Source: a virus
Length of the DNA: 46,960 nt
Virus record (IMG/VR): IMGVR_UViG_3300035162_004045
Location: 1-46,960 of that record
Direction: 5' to 3' (one strand)
The translations under genes and the position numbers were made by a program. The notes below the pieces were generated by a model. The model was given only the letters and a program-made list of their open reading frames with translations. It was not told the DNA's origin and made no database searches. Positions 8,583 to 17,941 of the stretch are shown here, piece after piece. The stretch's first letter is position 1. Each line of letters opens with the position of its first letter.

Positions 8583-9554
8583 ATGAAAGCAAAAAGAGTT
8601 ATGATCATTGATGCGCTAAATGCATATTTGCGCGCTTATATTGTAAATCCTTCCCTATCTTTGGGGGGTGTACCAATTGGTGGTATTAAAGGTTTTTTCA
8701 AGATCTTACAAAAACTTGTAAGAGAAATAAATCCGGATGAAATATTAATTATTTGGGATGGCCCTAATGGCTCTTCTAAAAGAAAAGCAATTGACAAGAA
8801 TTATAAGGCAGGAAGAAAGCCACTACGATTGAATAGAGCATATGCTAATTTAACAGCAGAAGAATGCTCAGAAAATAAAAAGTGGCAACAGATGAGAACT
8901 ATGGAATATTTTAATCAAATGCCCATAATTCAGACTTATGTACCAAATATCGAAGCTGACGATGTTATTGCATATGTTACGAGTATGTCTTATTATGAAG
9001 GTTGGCAAAAAATAATTGTCTCCAATGACAAAGATTTTATGCAGTTGTGTGATAATGAGACAGTCTTAATGCGACCGGTCAAGAAAGAAGTCATGACTAG
9101 AAAGACAATTGTAGAGGGAATCGGAATTCACCCTACTAATATGGCTCTTGCTAGAGCTATAGTGGGAGATTCTAGCGACAATCTACCCGGCATTCGAGGA
9201 GCCGGCTTGGCGACTGTCGCAAAAAGATTTAAGTTTCTGTCTGAACCAAAAACCTATACAATTCAACATGTTATAGAACATTGTAAAAACAGTGAGGAAA
9301 ATATTAAAGTATTTGACAAGATCATAGAAGGAAAGGGCTTGATCGAACATAATTACAACATGATGCAATTGTATGTTCCTAAAATGTCATTTCAGTCCAA
9401 AATGCAGGTAAAAGAAATGATTGAAAATTTTAAGGGAGGTTTTAATAAAACTGAGATTCTTAAGATGATGATCGAAGATGGCTTCGGGGAACTGAAGTGG
9501 GAAGATCTTAAAGTCGGGCTAAACCGGGTTGAAAGATCTCTTTCAGAAAAATAG
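8583..9554 (+). CDS. 5'-3' exonuclease / RNase H, FEN family
   Basis: 323 residues. An N-terminal metal site (MIIDALNAYLRA), IIWDGPNGSSKRK, then IEADDVIAY and SNDKDFMQL acidic clusters and an H3TH segment (GDSSDNLPGIRGAG, residues about 198-211) are all typical of flap endonuclease/5' nucleases such as T4 RNase H. It should remove RNA primers from lagging-strand fragments. This fits the polymerase, which in the visible part has no 5' nuclease domain. The start is three bases after the previous stop. Confidence 0.9.
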   Translation: MKAKRVMIIDALNAYLRAYIVNPSLSLGGVPIGGIKGFFKILQKLVREINPDEILIIWDGPNGSSKRKAIDKNYKAGRKPLRLNRAYANLTAEECSENKKWQQMRTMEYFNQMPIIQTYVPNIEADDVIAYVTSMSYYEGWQKIIVSNDKDFMQLCDNETVLMRPVKKEVMTRKTIVEGIGIHPTNMALARAIVGDSSDNLPGIRGAGLATVAKRFKFLSEPKTYTIQHVIEHCKNSEENIKVFDKIIEGKGLIEHNYNMMQLYVPKMSFQSKMQVKEMIENFKGGFNKTEILKMMIEDGFGELKWEDLKVGLNRVERSLSEK

Positions 9555-9555
9555 C

Positions 9556-9584
9556 TTGACATTTTTAGTCATCAGTGGTATTCT
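9556..9584 (+). promoter_or_regulatory. Sigma-70-type promoter for the helicase gene
   Basis: TTGACA 9556-9561 and TATTCT 9579-9584, with a 17-bp spacer, just before the helicase ribosome site (AAAGGAG). Confidence 0.72.
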
Positions 9585-9608
9585 TAAGAAGAATAGAAAG
9601 GAGAATAG

Positions 9609-11015
9609 ATGAGCAGAACTGATAGAGTTGGTTTTGGTAAATATGGTAAATCCTTCCAAGAAGGATTGATACAATTAATATATTCTGATCGTCCATTTGC
9701 GGATCAGATTACAGAAGTGTTGGATATTAATTTTTTGGAGTTGGAGTATCTTAAGGTTTTTGTAAGCCGAATTATCGAATATCGAGTAAAATACAATCTT
9801 CATCCCTCTTCGGAAGCAATAACTAGTATATTAAATACAGATTTGGAAAAAGAAAGCGATGTGATTAAGCACCAAGTAAGAGATTATTTCAGAAAAATTC
9901 AATACAATGAGCTTTCAGATATCGAATATATTAAAGAGCAAAGTTTAGATTTTTGCAAAAAGCAGAATCTTAAGAAAGCTATGATGAGATCTGTAGCGCT
10001 TCTCCAAACTAGTTCTTTTGACGAAATCAGCAAAACCATTAATGATGCACTTAAGCTGGGCTCAGATAATAATTTTGGCTATGACTATCTGGCCGATTTT
10101 GAGGAAAGATTCAAGCCCAAACATAGAATGCCTGTATCAACCGGTTGGAGCGAGATTGACAGTATAACAGGCGGCGGATTAGGTAAAAGCGAGTTGGGTG
10201 TTGTTATTGCTCCAACAGGTGCCGGTAAATCCATGGTCTTAGTACATCTTGGTGTAGAAGCTCTCCGCGCTGGCAAAAATGTAATACACTATACTTTAGA
10301 ATTACAAGATACTGTTGTTGCGAATCGTTATGATTCCTGCTTGACCGGATATCCTCTTACTGATATTAAAGATTTCAAAGAAGAAGTCTTAGAAGAGGTA
10401 AAAAAGATTGAAGGTAAGCTGATAGTTAAAGAGTATCCTACAAAGTCAGCTTCTACCAACACTATCAAGTCTCACCTCGCGAGATTAAAAAAGAGAGGCA
10501 TTAAGCCAGGAATGATTATAATCGATTATGGTGATCTTTTACGCCCTGTTGTGGTAAGAAAAGAGAAGCGTAATGAGTTAGAGTCTATTTATGAAGAGAT
10601 GCGCGGCATCTCAACTGAGTTTAGCTGTCCGGTTTGGACAGCATCTCAAACTAACAGATCGGGGTTAAACGCAGAGGTAATTACAATGGAGTCGATTAGT
10701 GAAGCTTTTAGCAAGTGCTTTGTGGCTGATCTTATCTTTTCTGTATCCCGCACAATCGAAGATAAACAAGCCAACACCGGTCGAGTTTTTGTTGCTAAAA
10801 ATAGAAATGGCCCCGATGGTATGGTTTATCCAATTTTTATGGATACCAGCAATGTCTCTATTAAGTTTGCACCTAATATGACGAATGGAGTTACCAATGG
10901 AAATAACACATCTAGTCGCCCACTAAACCCGGTCGCGCTAACACCACAAATGCAGAGAGATCTCCTGCAACAAAAATATTCAAGTTTAAGAAAACCAGGG
11001 AGTAGAAAAAAATGA
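9609..11015 (+). CDS. Replicative DNA helicase, DnaB/gp41 type
   Basis: 468 residues. The N-terminal helical domain (to about residue 160) is followed by a RecA-like motor: Walker A IAPTGAGKSM (about 200-209), H1a-like HYTLELQ, Walker B MIIIDYGDLLRP, and a DnaB-like WTASQTNR segment. A hexameric 5'-3' helicase of the T4 gp41 class is expected. The C-terminal 50 residues are basic and low complexity. The stop overlaps the next start (ATGA), coupling helicase to ribonucleotide reductase. No separate primase gene is seen in the window. Confidence 0.9.
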   Translation: MSRTDRVGFGKYGKSFQEGLIQLIYSDRPFADQITEVLDINFLELEYLKVFVSRIIEYRVKYNLHPSSEAITSILNTDLEKESDVIKHQVRDYFRKIQYNELSDIEYIKEQSLDFCKKQNLKKAMMRSVALLQTSSFDEISKTINDALKLGSDNNFGYDYLADFEERFKPKHRMPVSTGWSEIDSITGGGLGKSELGVVIAPTGAGKSMVLVHLGVEALRAGKNVIHYTLELQDTVVANRYDSCLTGYPLTDIKDFKEEVLEEVKKIEGKLIVKEYPTKSASTNTIKSHLARLKKRGIKPGMIIIDYGDLLRPVVVRKEKRNELESIYEEMRGISTEFSCPVWTASQTNRSGLNAEVITMESISEAFSKCFVADLIFSVSRTIEDKQANTGRVFVAKNRNGPDGMVYPIFMDTSNVSIKFAPNMTNGVTNGNNTSSRPLNPVALTPQMQRDLLQQKYSSLRKPGSRKK

Positions 11016-12973
11016 AGCCAAATATTAGAAAGTTTAGATTATCAGAGCAGTTCATTATGCCGTATATGGACAAACAGGTACCATGGGGTCCAGTCGGATA
11101 TGTGACCTTTAAGAGAACCTATGCTAGAAGGTTGAATGAATTCACACCAGACGCTGAAGGTACGGAAGAATGGCATCAAACATGCCGGCGCGTTATCGAA
11201 GGCATGTTTGATATGCAGAAACAGCACGTATATTATTTGGGTCTAGAATGGAATGATTCGAAGGCTCAAGCAACAGCCAAAGATGCATATGACCGTCTTT
11301 TTAATTTAAAGTGGACCCCTCCGGGTCGCGGATTATGGATGATGGGTACAAAATTTGTCGAAGAACGAACTGCTGCTGGCCTCTTCAATTGTGCATTTCG
11401 CTCAACAAAAGAAATTTCTACAAAAGGTGGTTATCTTTTTTCTTGGATGATGGACGCTTTGATGCTGGGGATCGGTGTCGGTTTTGATACTTTGGGTGCC
11501 GGCACTCTTACTATCGTAAAACCAAAATATACAAATGACGTACACATAATTGATGACAGCCGAGAAGGGTGGGTTAATTCTGTTCATATTCTATTAAACG
11601 GTTTTCTTTTAGGAGGCAAGATCCCTCATTTTGATTATTCTTCAATTCGCCCAGAAGGCGCTTTGATTAAGGGTTTTGGTGGTACTAGTAGTGGTGCTGG
11701 ACCGCTAAAAGAACTACATGATTCTCTTAAAAGCCTTTATTCACCAATGATCGGAGAGTTGATCGACTCAATAACAATTGTCGATACAGAAAACCTAATA
11801 GGTCGTTGTGTTGTCGCTGGAAATGTGCGTAGATCTGCTGCTTTAGCTATGGGTTCATATGATGATCGTCAATACCTTGAAATGAAGAATGACCAAGAAG
11901 CTCTATATCATCACAGATGGGGCTCTAATAACTCTTTTCATGCGATTGTAGGAATGGATTACACATGGCATGCCGATCAGAGCAAAAAGAACGGAGAACC
12001 GGGCTATATCTGGCTTGATAACGCTAGAACTAGAGGCCGGTTCAAAGATGGAGTCCGTCTAGACGATATTAATGTTGCGGGTTTTAATCCGTGTGTGGAG
12101 CAACAGCTTGAAGATGCTGAATTGTGCTGCTTAGTTGAGACTTTTCCAGCAAAGCATGATTCTTATGAGGATTATCTTAAGACTCTTAAAATCGCATATC
12201 TTTATGGCAAAACTATTACTTTGTCAAATACTCATTGGCCAGAGACAAATGCTAAAATGCTAAAGAATCGTCGTATTGGTCTATCCCAATCAGGAGTTGT
12301 CCAGGCATTTTCGAAATTTGGAAGACGAGAGCTATACAATTGGTGTGATAACGCATATGAAGCTGTGAAAGTTCTAGATGAGGAGTTCTCCAATTGGTTG
12401 TGTATTCCTAAATCAATTCGAATGACTAGTATTAAGCCATCTGGAACTGTTTCACTATTAAATGGCTCCACGCCAGGAATTCACTTTCCGGAGGATGAAT
12501 ATTATATTCGTAGAATTCGTTTTTCAAAAGACTCTGACCTTTTACCAACTTTAGAAGAAGCCGGATATCCTATTGAGGATGATGCTTATTCTCCAAATAC
12601 TAGCGTTGTGTCTTTTCCTGTCAAGGAATCTCACTATTATAAAGGCAAAAAAGATATTACAATGTGGGAACAGCTTGAGATTGCAGCGCAATATCAACAT
12701 TTCTGGGCGGATAACTCTGTATCGATAACAGTAACTTTTCAGTCTCATGAAGAAAATCAAATTAAAAATGCGCTAGAAATGTATGAAACGCGCCTTAAAG
12801 CAGTTTCTTTTTTGCGTTTAAGTGAGACTGGATATAAGCAGGCTCCTTATGAAGCAATTACAGAAGAAAAGTTTATTGAGATGAGTAATAAAATAATCCC
12901 TGTGCAGAGATTTGAAACAAATCAACAGGGAGCCGGTACAAAATTTTGTGATGGTGAATCGTGTACAATTTAA
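11012..12973 (+). CDS. nrdJ: Ribonucleoside-triphosphate reductase, adenosylcobalamin-dependent (class II)
   Basis: 653 residues, close to the monomeric Lactobacillus-type enzyme though shorter. The N-terminal catalytic cysteine is in LFNCAFRS (about residue 125), the active-site loop is FNPCVEQQLEDAELCCL (Cys, Glu, Cys), and the C-terminal shuttling pair is CDGESC. These fit the class II reductase that uses B12 to make dNTPs from NTPs. The enzyme would depend on host cobalamin. Reduction could be supplied by the thioredoxin-like protein at 26452. It overlaps the helicase gene by four bases. Confidence 0.92.
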   Translation: MKPNIRKFRLSEQFIMPYMDKQVPWGPVGYVTFKRTYARRLNEFTPDAEGTEEWHQTCRRVIEGMFDMQKQHVYYLGLEWNDSKAQATAKDAYDRLFNLKWTPPGRGLWMMGTKFVEERTAAGLFNCAFRSTKEISTKGGYLFSWMMDALMLGIGVGFDTLGAGTLTIVKPKYTNDVHIIDDSREGWVNSVHILLNGFLLGGKIPHFDYSSIRPEGALIKGFGGTSSGAGPLKELHDSLKSLYSPMIGELIDSITIVDTENLIGRCVVAGNVRRSAALAMGSYDDRQYLEMKNDQEALYHHRWGSNNSFHAIVGMDYTWHADQSKKNGEPGYIWLDNARTRGRFKDGVRLDDINVAGFNPCVEQQLEDAELCCLVETFPAKHDSYEDYLKTLKIAYLYGKTITLSNTHWPETNAKMLKNRRIGLSQSGVVQAFSKFGRRELYNWCDNAYEAVKVLDEEFSNWLCIPKSIRMTSIKPSGTVSLLNGSTPGIHFPEDEYYIRRIRFSKDSDLLPTLEEAGYPIEDDAYSPNTSVVSFPVKESHYYKGKKDITMWEQLEIAAQYQHFWADNSVSITVTFQSHEENQIKNALEMYETRLKAVSFLRLSETGYKQAPYEAITEEKFIEMSNKIIPVQRFETNQQGAGTKFCDGESCTI

Positions 12974-12986
12974 TAAGAGGTGAAAA

Positions 12987-13271
12987 GTGAAATTTGTTCC
13001 AGTTAATAGACATATACAAATTGAAATTATTGAGAAAGAAGATAATGATGGTACTGTCATTTTAATGCCGCAGGGATATCAAAAAACAGAAGAAACTTAC
13101 CAAATGGTTAATGTTTTGAGTGTTTCTGATACGGTAAGAATTATGGTGGTCCCTGGAGATAAAATATTTATTGACAGAAAGATGATCGAGGAAATAAAAA
13201 CTGAAGAATTTGGGACGATTAGTTTGATTCTCGATAATTATGTTGTGGGGATAATACCCAAAGGAAGTTAA
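12987..13271 (+). CDS. GroES-like co-chaperonin (tentative)
   Basis: 94 residues with a GTG start after AGAGGTG. The pattern VPVNRHIQIEIIEKE...VILMP, then VVPGDKIFIDRKMIEEI and ILDNYVVGII, follows the GroES beta-barrel layout (RPL-x-DRV, GD-x-V, EDI-x-A-x-I) at the usual 95-residue length. A mobile-loop equivalent would be DNDGTVILMPQG. It would cap a GroEL ring, either the host's or the one encoded at 32714, as T4 gp31 does. Similarity is remote and judged by eye. Confidence 0.6.
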   Translation: MKFVPVNRHIQIEIIEKEDNDGTVILMPQGYQKTEETYQMVNVLSVSDTVRIMVVPGDKIFIDRKMIEEIKTEEFGTISLILDNYVVGIIPKGS

Positions 13272-13276
13272 ACAAA

Positions 13277-14173
13277 ATGAATAAAGATTTTTATAATAAA
13301 TCATCAGCAACTCAGCTAGGCTGGGATCCAACTTGGTTTGGTGAGAAGTATTATGATGATAAGCTTGTAAGAGCCATCAAAAAGTTTCAAAAGCAATATG
13401 ATTTGACAGCAGATGGACTATGTGGTCCTTCCACATTCCGTCGTATTTGGACTGAGCGCCAAGCGGATATTGATGATTTTAGGCCGGTCAATAGAAAGTA
13501 TTCCAATTATCTTGTTTATAATAGTAATTTTATTCCTATCGAATGGGATAAAGTTGTATTATGGTCAGAAGAAGGTGGACTTTCAGCAAAGCCAGGAAAT
13601 TATTATGATTATACTGGTCGTGCCAAGCGCAATATCAGACTTTTTGTAAATCATTGGGACGTTTGCTTAGACAGCACTCGCTGTAATGATGTTTTAAATA
13701 AGCGCGGAATTAGTGTACATTTTCTGATTGACAATGATGGTACTATCTTCCAGACTTTGGACATGCAGCATGGCGCATGGCACGGCTCTAGCGGGCGCGT
13801 CAATAGGGCTTCAGTCGGCGTAGAAATATCTAATGCCTACTACCCCAAGTATCAAAACTGGTACGAAAAAAGAGGCTTTGGTGAGCGCCCAACAATGAAT
13901 GGTGTTGTAGTTCATGGACAAAAGCTACCTGAGTTTTTAGGTTTTTATGATGTTCAAATTCAAGCCGCCCAAGCGCTCTGGAAAGCTATTGAGTCTACTA
14001 CAGCAGTTGAATATAAAACACCATTGGATAATAACGGAAATACTTCTACAAAATACGAGCAAGACGTAGTTTATGGAAAATTTGCTGGTATCGTCAGTCA
14101 TTATCACTGCTCTAAAAAGAAAATTGATTGTGGTGGAATGGATATTAAAGCGCTTATAGAAGAAATCAAATAA
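13277..14173 (+). CDS. Endolysin: N-acetylmuramoyl-L-alanine amidase with peptidoglycan-binding domain
   Basis: 298 residues. Residues about 25-60 (LVRAIKKFQKQYDLTADGLCGPSTFRRI) are a PG_binding_1 module. An Amidase_2 domain follows with zinc-ligand candidates in FVNHWD (His, about 122), the central HGAWHG, and SHYHCSKKKIDCGG near the C-terminus. It cleaves the amide linking muramic acid to the stem peptide and releases progeny. No signal peptide is visible, so a holin elsewhere is probably needed. It is unusual for a lysin to sit among nucleotide metabolism genes. Confidence 0.88.
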   Translation: MNKDFYNKSSATQLGWDPTWFGEKYYDDKLVRAIKKFQKQYDLTADGLCGPSTFRRIWTERQADIDDFRPVNRKYSNYLVYNSNFIPIEWDKVVLWSEEGGLSAKPGNYYDYTGRAKRNIRLFVNHWDVCLDSTRCNDVLNKRGISVHFLIDNDGTIFQTLDMQHGAWHGSSGRVNRASVGVEISNAYYPKYQNWYEKRGFGERPTMNGVVVHGQKLPEFLGFYDVQIQAAQALWKAIESTTAVEYKTPLDNNGNTSTKYEQDVVYGKFAGIVSHYHCSKKKIDCGGMDIKALIEEIK

Positions 14174-14178
14174 AAAAC

Positions 14179-14207
14179 TTGACATGCCTCCTGACCTGTG
14201 ATATATT
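14179..14207 (+). promoter_or_regulatory. Sigma-70-type promoter for purA-like gene
   Basis: TTGACA 14179-14184 and TATATT 14202-14207, with a 17-bp spacer. AGGAGG follows at 14218-14223. Confidence 0.75.
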
Positions 14208-14230
14208 TCATATGGATAGGAGGCATGTTT

Positions 14231-15226
14231 ATGATTACTGATATTGTTGTTGGGTTGTCTTACGGCGACGAAGGAAAAGGAAAGGTGACTCACCACCTCC
14301 TGAAGAGTGGGGAATATACACATTGTATTAGATTTAATGGCGGCTGCAACGCCGGTCACACCATTTATCATAATGGTAGAAAGTTTGTGACACACCACAT
14401 TCCGGCTGGCGTGTTTTTTGGAGTTAAGTCAATTATTGGCAGTGGCTGTGTTGTAAATCTTCAGCAGTTTCATAAAGAAATAAAAATGCTTGAAGATGGT
14501 GGAATTAGCACAGAGGGCTTAATTTTTATTGCAAAAAATGCCCATATTATCACCAATGATCATTTATATGAAGATGGCGAGGATACTGAGATTGGGACGA
14601 CAAAGCAGGGGAATGGTCCGGCATATCGCGACAAATATGATCGAAATGGCATTAGAGCCGGCGATCACCGTGATTTGATCAATAGCAACTATTTGGTTGA
14701 CCTGTATGACGAGCTACATGGCAGAGATGCGCCTACGGTGCTCTGTGAGGGCGCTCAAGGCTTCGGATTAGATATTGATTGGGGCGACTACCCCTTTGTG
14801 ACTTCGAGCCACTGTACGTCCGCTGGGGCGCTTCTAAATGGCATTCCACCGCAGTCCATCCGGCGCATTTACGGAGTCGCTAAAGCATATGATACATATG
14901 TGGGTTCTAAGAGATTTCATGGTCATGAAAATATTTTTAATGATATCCAAGGAATCGGAAAGGAATTTGGCGCTACAACTGGCAGACGCCGACAGTGTAA
15001 CTGGCTGGATATCAAGAATCTACAGAGAGCCGTTGATATCAATGGAGTCACCGATTTAATTATCAATAAGGTTGATATTCTCAGAGAGGTCGATGTGTGG
15101 GGGATCAGAAGAGATGCAGCTACACTAAAGTTTGATACTGAGCAGAGATGGAAGTCATATATTGAGAACAATTTTGATATAGAAAACATGAATCTAATAT
15201 TTTCAGAATCACCAGAGAGGATTTAA
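14231..15226 (+). CDS. purA: Adenylosuccinate synthetase (PurA/PurZ family), short form
   Basis: 331 residues, the short size of archaeal PurA and phage PurZ rather than the roughly 430 of bacterial PurA. I start at 14231, seven bases after AGGAGG; longer readings would begin inside the promoter. The nucleotide loop is YGDEGKGK with the catalytic Asp retained, GCNAGHT carries the catalytic His, and NKVD near residue 280 matches GTP specificity. PurA joins IMP and aspartate with GTP; PurZ uses dGMP to make 2-aminoadenine DNA and usually replaces that Asp. Retention favours PurA or a GTP-using intermediate. It overlaps thyX by one base. Confidence 0.85.
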   Translation: MITDIVVGLSYGDEGKGKVTHHLLKSGEYTHCIRFNGGCNAGHTIYHNGRKFVTHHIPAGVFFGVKSIIGSGCVVNLQQFHKEIKMLEDGGISTEGLIFIAKNAHIITNDHLYEDGEDTEIGTTKQGNGPAYRDKYDRNGIRAGDHRDLINSNYLVDLYDELHGRDAPTVLCEGAQGFGLDIDWGDYPFVTSSHCTSAGALLNGIPPQSIRRIYGVAKAYDTYVGSKRFHGHENIFNDIQGIGKEFGATTGRRRQCNWLDIKNLQRAVDINGVTDLIINKVDILREVDVWGIRRDAATLKFDTEQRWKSYIENNFDIENMNLIFSESPERI

Positions 15227-15957
15227 TGAGGAATTATAATAAAAGAATAGAGCTTTATGGAGATAATTATGGAAGGGTTGATTATGTACAGCATGTCGGT
15301 AATGATCTCACTGTTGTTAATTCTGCTCGCGTATCATTTGGGAAAGAGAAGGCCGTTTTAGATGAAAAAGATGAGAGACTTATCAGGTACCTTATTAAGC
15401 ACAGGCACACTTCCACTTTGGAACATTGTTCTATTACATTCCGTTTTGTTGTACCTTTGTATGTGCGTTCTCAGCATCACCGCCACAGAACTTGGTCTTA
15501 TAATGAAATTTCTAGAAGATACACCGATATAAATATTCAGTTCTACGAGCCTCAAGAGTTCAGAACGCAACACAAGTCAAACCGACAGGCAAGCAATGCC
15601 GAAGAGTTGATCAATCCTCACATTGAAGAAGAAAAACATAGAGGGGATAGAGACTATATACCTGCTAAAGCATCTACTTTAGTAGCGGCGCATAATACTC
15701 AAAGTTTAATCCTTTTCGATAAACTTATCGAAGCAGGCGTTTGCCGAGAACAGGCAAGAGGGGTTCTGCCACAGAACCTCTACACTGAATACTACGGCAC
15801 AGTCAATCTGTCTAACCTCTTGAAGTTCATTGACCTTCGCACACACGAAGGGGCGCAATGGGAAATACAAAAGGTTGCTGAAGCTTGCTTGGAGATTGCA
15901 ACCGATCTGTTCCCTGTAACAGTAGGTGCTTATCGTAGGATTAGGAGCGAGCAGTGA
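15226..15957 (+). CDS. thyX: FAD-dependent thymidylate synthase
   Basis: 243 residues with the ThyX signature RHRTWSYNEISRRY (residues about 87-100), preceded by STLEHCSITF and followed by CREQARGVLP and LRTHEGAQWEI. The enzyme methylates dUMP using methylenetetrahydrofolate, with NADPH and FAD, and so makes dTMP. It pairs with the dUTPase at 25008, which supplies dUMP. The start overlaps the stop of the purine gene. Its own TGA overlaps the GTG start of the endonuclease gene. Confidence 0.95.
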   Translation: MRNYNKRIELYGDNYGRVDYVQHVGNDLTVVNSARVSFGKEKAVLDEKDERLIRYLIKHRHTSTLEHCSITFRFVVPLYVRSQHHRHRTWSYNEISRRYTDINIQFYEPQEFRTQHKSNRQASNAEELINPHIEEEKHRGDRDYIPAKASTLVAAHNTQSLILFDKLIEAGVCREQARGVLPQNLYTEYYGTVNLSNLLKFIDLRTHEGAQWEIQKVAEACLEIATDLFPVTVGAYRRIRSEQ

Positions 15958-16475
15958 TTCTGAAAACTTGCTCGAAATGTAAAGAGCGAAAGCCACATTC
16001 TGAGTTTACTAAGAATAAAAGCAGGAAAGACGGGCTTTGTTACTGTTGTAAAAAGTGTAGGAATCAATCTTACAAAGAAAATATTGAAAAGGAAAGGCAA
16101 CGCCAAAAGCGATATTATAAAGAAAACGCCGAAAAGATCAGGCAACGAAACAAGCGATACCACAAAAATCTACCAGCAGCAGTTTATAAAATCGAGAATA
16201 CTAAAACCGGACAGGTGTATATCGGACAATCAACGGGGTATAAGTCCCGCTGGAATGGTCACAAGTCCAAACTCCACCGCAACAAGCACAAAAACCCCAA
16301 ACTCCAAGAAGACTACGACAAATACGGACTAGACGTTTTCGAGTTTAAGATAATTAAGGAGTTTCCTTCCGATACAGCATCTGATATTCTTTTGAAGGAG
16401 GAGATAAAAATGATTACTGAGTATGACCAGCGTGGCGAGAATCTTTATAATATAAGGGAGGAGAACGAAGAATGA
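15954..16475 (+). CDS. GIY-YIG homing-type endonuclease with N-terminal zinc finger
   Basis: 173 residues with a GTG start overlapping the thyX stop (GTGA). Residues 5-32 form a CxxC...CxxC finger (CSKCKERKPHSEF...CCKKC), a module common in phage endonucleases. After a charged helical linker comes the GIY-YIG core: VYKIENTKTGQVYIGQST, then SRWNGHKSKL with the conserved Arg, and a C-terminal Glu-rich part. It is probably a free-standing homing endonuclease that inserted after thyX. Its tail reads REENEE because the last codons coincide with the linker element of the following cassette. Confidence 0.85.
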   Translation: MILKTCSKCKERKPHSEFTKNKSRKDGLCYCCKKCRNQSYKENIEKERQRQKRYYKENAEKIRQRNKRYHKNLPAAVYKIENTKTGQVYIGQSTGYKSRWNGHKSKLHRNKHKNPKLQEDYDKYGLDVFEFKIIKEFPSDTASDILLKEEIKMITEYDQRGENLYNIREENEE

Positions 16476-16792
16476 TTGATCTTGGTAAACTTCTCGCGCT
16501 TGATAAGCCGGAAACTAAACGTAGAATGCTTGACTATCTTTTTGATAAAGTTGATAAACAACTGTATACAGAAAATTGGGATCCTATTCACGCATTTCTA
16601 AAAGAGATAGATCTAGATAAGATCTCGATCCAACTCGGAGTAGGAATCTTATCAATCACAGAACCACTCGGTAGATGTGATAGTCGTATTCATTTCTCTT
16701 CAGAATTTAGAAAAAAGATCACAAAAACAGAATCAAGTAAACGAGTGGAGCGACTTTTATCTGGTCTAGAAGAAAAGGATAGCGAAGAATGA
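16472..16792 (+). CDS. Hypothetical protein, first cassette gene
   Basis: 106 residues, mixed helical and strand character, no recognised motif. It starts at the linker element and its last codons form a variant linker (AAGGATAGCGAAGAATGA) for the next gene. Unknown function. Confidence 0.7.
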   Translation: MIDLGKLLALDKPETKRRMLDYLFDKVDKQLYTENWDPIHAFLKEIDLDKISIQLGVGILSITEPLGRCDSRIHFSSEFRKKITKTESSKRVERLLSGLEEKDSEE

Positions 16793-16989
16793 AACTACTT
16801 CGTAAGATTTTGATTCGTTCGGGAATCTGGGGCTACTTCTACCCTCCTCACAATTTTATGGGTATAAAGGTTCATAGAGACTGGTCTTGGAAAAAGCGCC
16901 TAACAATAGAAGAAATTGTGTCAGTGCAGCCTATGGCTGCTGAAACAAATCTTGTATTTGAATACACTTATAAGGAGAACGAAGAATGA
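16789..16989 (+). CDS. Hypothetical small protein of the linker cassette
   Basis: 66 residues, basic and aromatic N-terminal half (LLRKILIRSGIWGYFYPPH) and an acidic end encoded by the linker. No family is recognised. It is coupled to both neighbours by ATGA overlaps. Confidence 0.65.
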   Translation: MKLLRKILIRSGIWGYFYPPHNFMGIKVHRDWSWKKRLTIEEIVSVQPMAAETNLVFEYTYKENEE

Positions 16990-17255
16990 ATAAAGATTTA
17001 CAACAAGATATAGGGATTGCTGCCGTCGCTTTTACGGAGAACCATAAGAGATATATCGCGGCTGGTGATCACAATTTCTTTGAGTATTGGCTTGGTACCG
17101 AAACAGAACTATTAGCAACTTTCCAAGATGTGTTTGTGAAACACAAAAATAAGCACACCTTTAAAGAAATGATATTCTTTTCTTTCCTGATCGGCATGAC
17201 GGTCAAAGGTATAATGGAAGATTTACATAGGTTCGATAAGGAGAACGAAGAATGA
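16986..17255 (+). CDS. Hypothetical small protein of the linker cassette
   Basis: 89 residues. A mildly hydrophobic stretch (MIFFSFLIGMTVKGIM) near residues 60-76 could be a buried helix or a weak membrane segment. It ends ENEE through the linker. No family is recognised. Confidence 0.65.
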   Translation: MNKDLQQDIGIAAVAFTENHKRYIAAGDHNFFEYWLGTETELLATFQDVFVKHKNKHTFKEMIFFSFLIGMTVKGIMEDLHRFDKENEE

Positions 17256-17491
17256 GTGCGCCTAGACTTACTTTAGAAATCAAGCTATACGGAACAAATT
17301 GTAGATTCTCTCGAAAGCTAAAAGCAAGATTAGGCAATCATAAAGAACTTCAGGAAGAGATTCAGATAATGGTTAATAATGGGGAGTTTGAAAGGTTTTC
17401 TGAGCATCTTGTGAAAAATAATGGCGGACTAGAAAAGATCAGACAAGAATGGAATGATTATCATTTTAAGCTTATGGAGAACGAAGAATGA
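17252..17491 (+). CDS. Hypothetical small protein of the linker cassette
   Basis: 79 residues, charged, with no recognised motif. Translationally coupled at both ends. Ends ENEE through the linker. Confidence 0.65.
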   Translation: MSAPRLTLEIKLYGTNCRFSRKLKARLGNHKELQEEIQIMVNNGEFERFSEHLVKNNGGLEKIRQEWNDYHFKLMENEE

Positions 17492-17730
17492 AAGAAGTTT
17501 GTATACATGGGATTGATTTAGATATTGTCTGTAATGAATGTTCGCCGCCTTTTGTGTTACCTGATTATAATCCACTTTCTATTGACGAAGACTATTACAT
17601 TACACCGAGTGCGGGGAAACCTCATGAATACACCTTAGAAGAATATGAAAGAGATATTGCTTACCTCAGAAAGATTATCTTTGAATCACTTGGAATACCA
17701 AAAGATTATCTTAAGGAGAACGAAGAATGA
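17488..17730 (+). CDS. Hypothetical small protein with possible metal-binding N-terminus
   Basis: 80 residues. The N-terminus has C-x-H and CNEC (VCIHGIDLDIVCNEC), a possible zinc site, then an acidic Tyr-rich middle and a helix. Ends ENEE through the linker. No family is recognised. Confidence 0.65.
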   Translation: MKEVCIHGIDLDIVCNECSPPFVLPDYNPLSIDEDYYITPSAGKPHEYTLEEYERDIAYLRKIIFESLGIPKDYLKENEE

Positions 17731-17924
17731 GTGAAAGACTAAACAGATGTCCAAAATGTGGAGCTTTCCAGTATTCTGATAATATTGTTAAAGCACACAA
17801 TCCTGATACCACAGATATGAATATGCAAGCCACATTGCGCTGTAACAAGTGCAACCACGAGTGGGAAGGCTTTGTAACATCTCCTCATCACAAAGAGGGA
17901 CGTGAACAAGGCTGGTATAGATAA
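17727..17924 (+). CDS. Small zinc-ribbon protein
   Basis: 65 residues with CPKCG at residues 8-12 and CNKC at about 39-42, spaced as in TFIIS/RPB9-type zinc ribbons, including an RCNKCNHEW segment typical of that fold. It could bind nucleic acid or RNA polymerase, but nothing more can be read. It stops before, not inside, the next linker. Confidence 0.7.
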   Translation: MSERLNRCPKCGAFQYSDNIVKAHNPDTTDMNMQATLRCNKCNHEWEGFVTSPHHKEGREQGWYR

Positions 17925-17941
17925 CCAATGGAGAACGAAGA

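Noticed and set aside
14231-15226. Firm call of PurZ and 2-aminoadenine DNA
   Set aside because: The catalytic Asp typical of PurA is kept, GTP-type NKVD is present, and no DatZ or MazZ is visible. Left as a question only.
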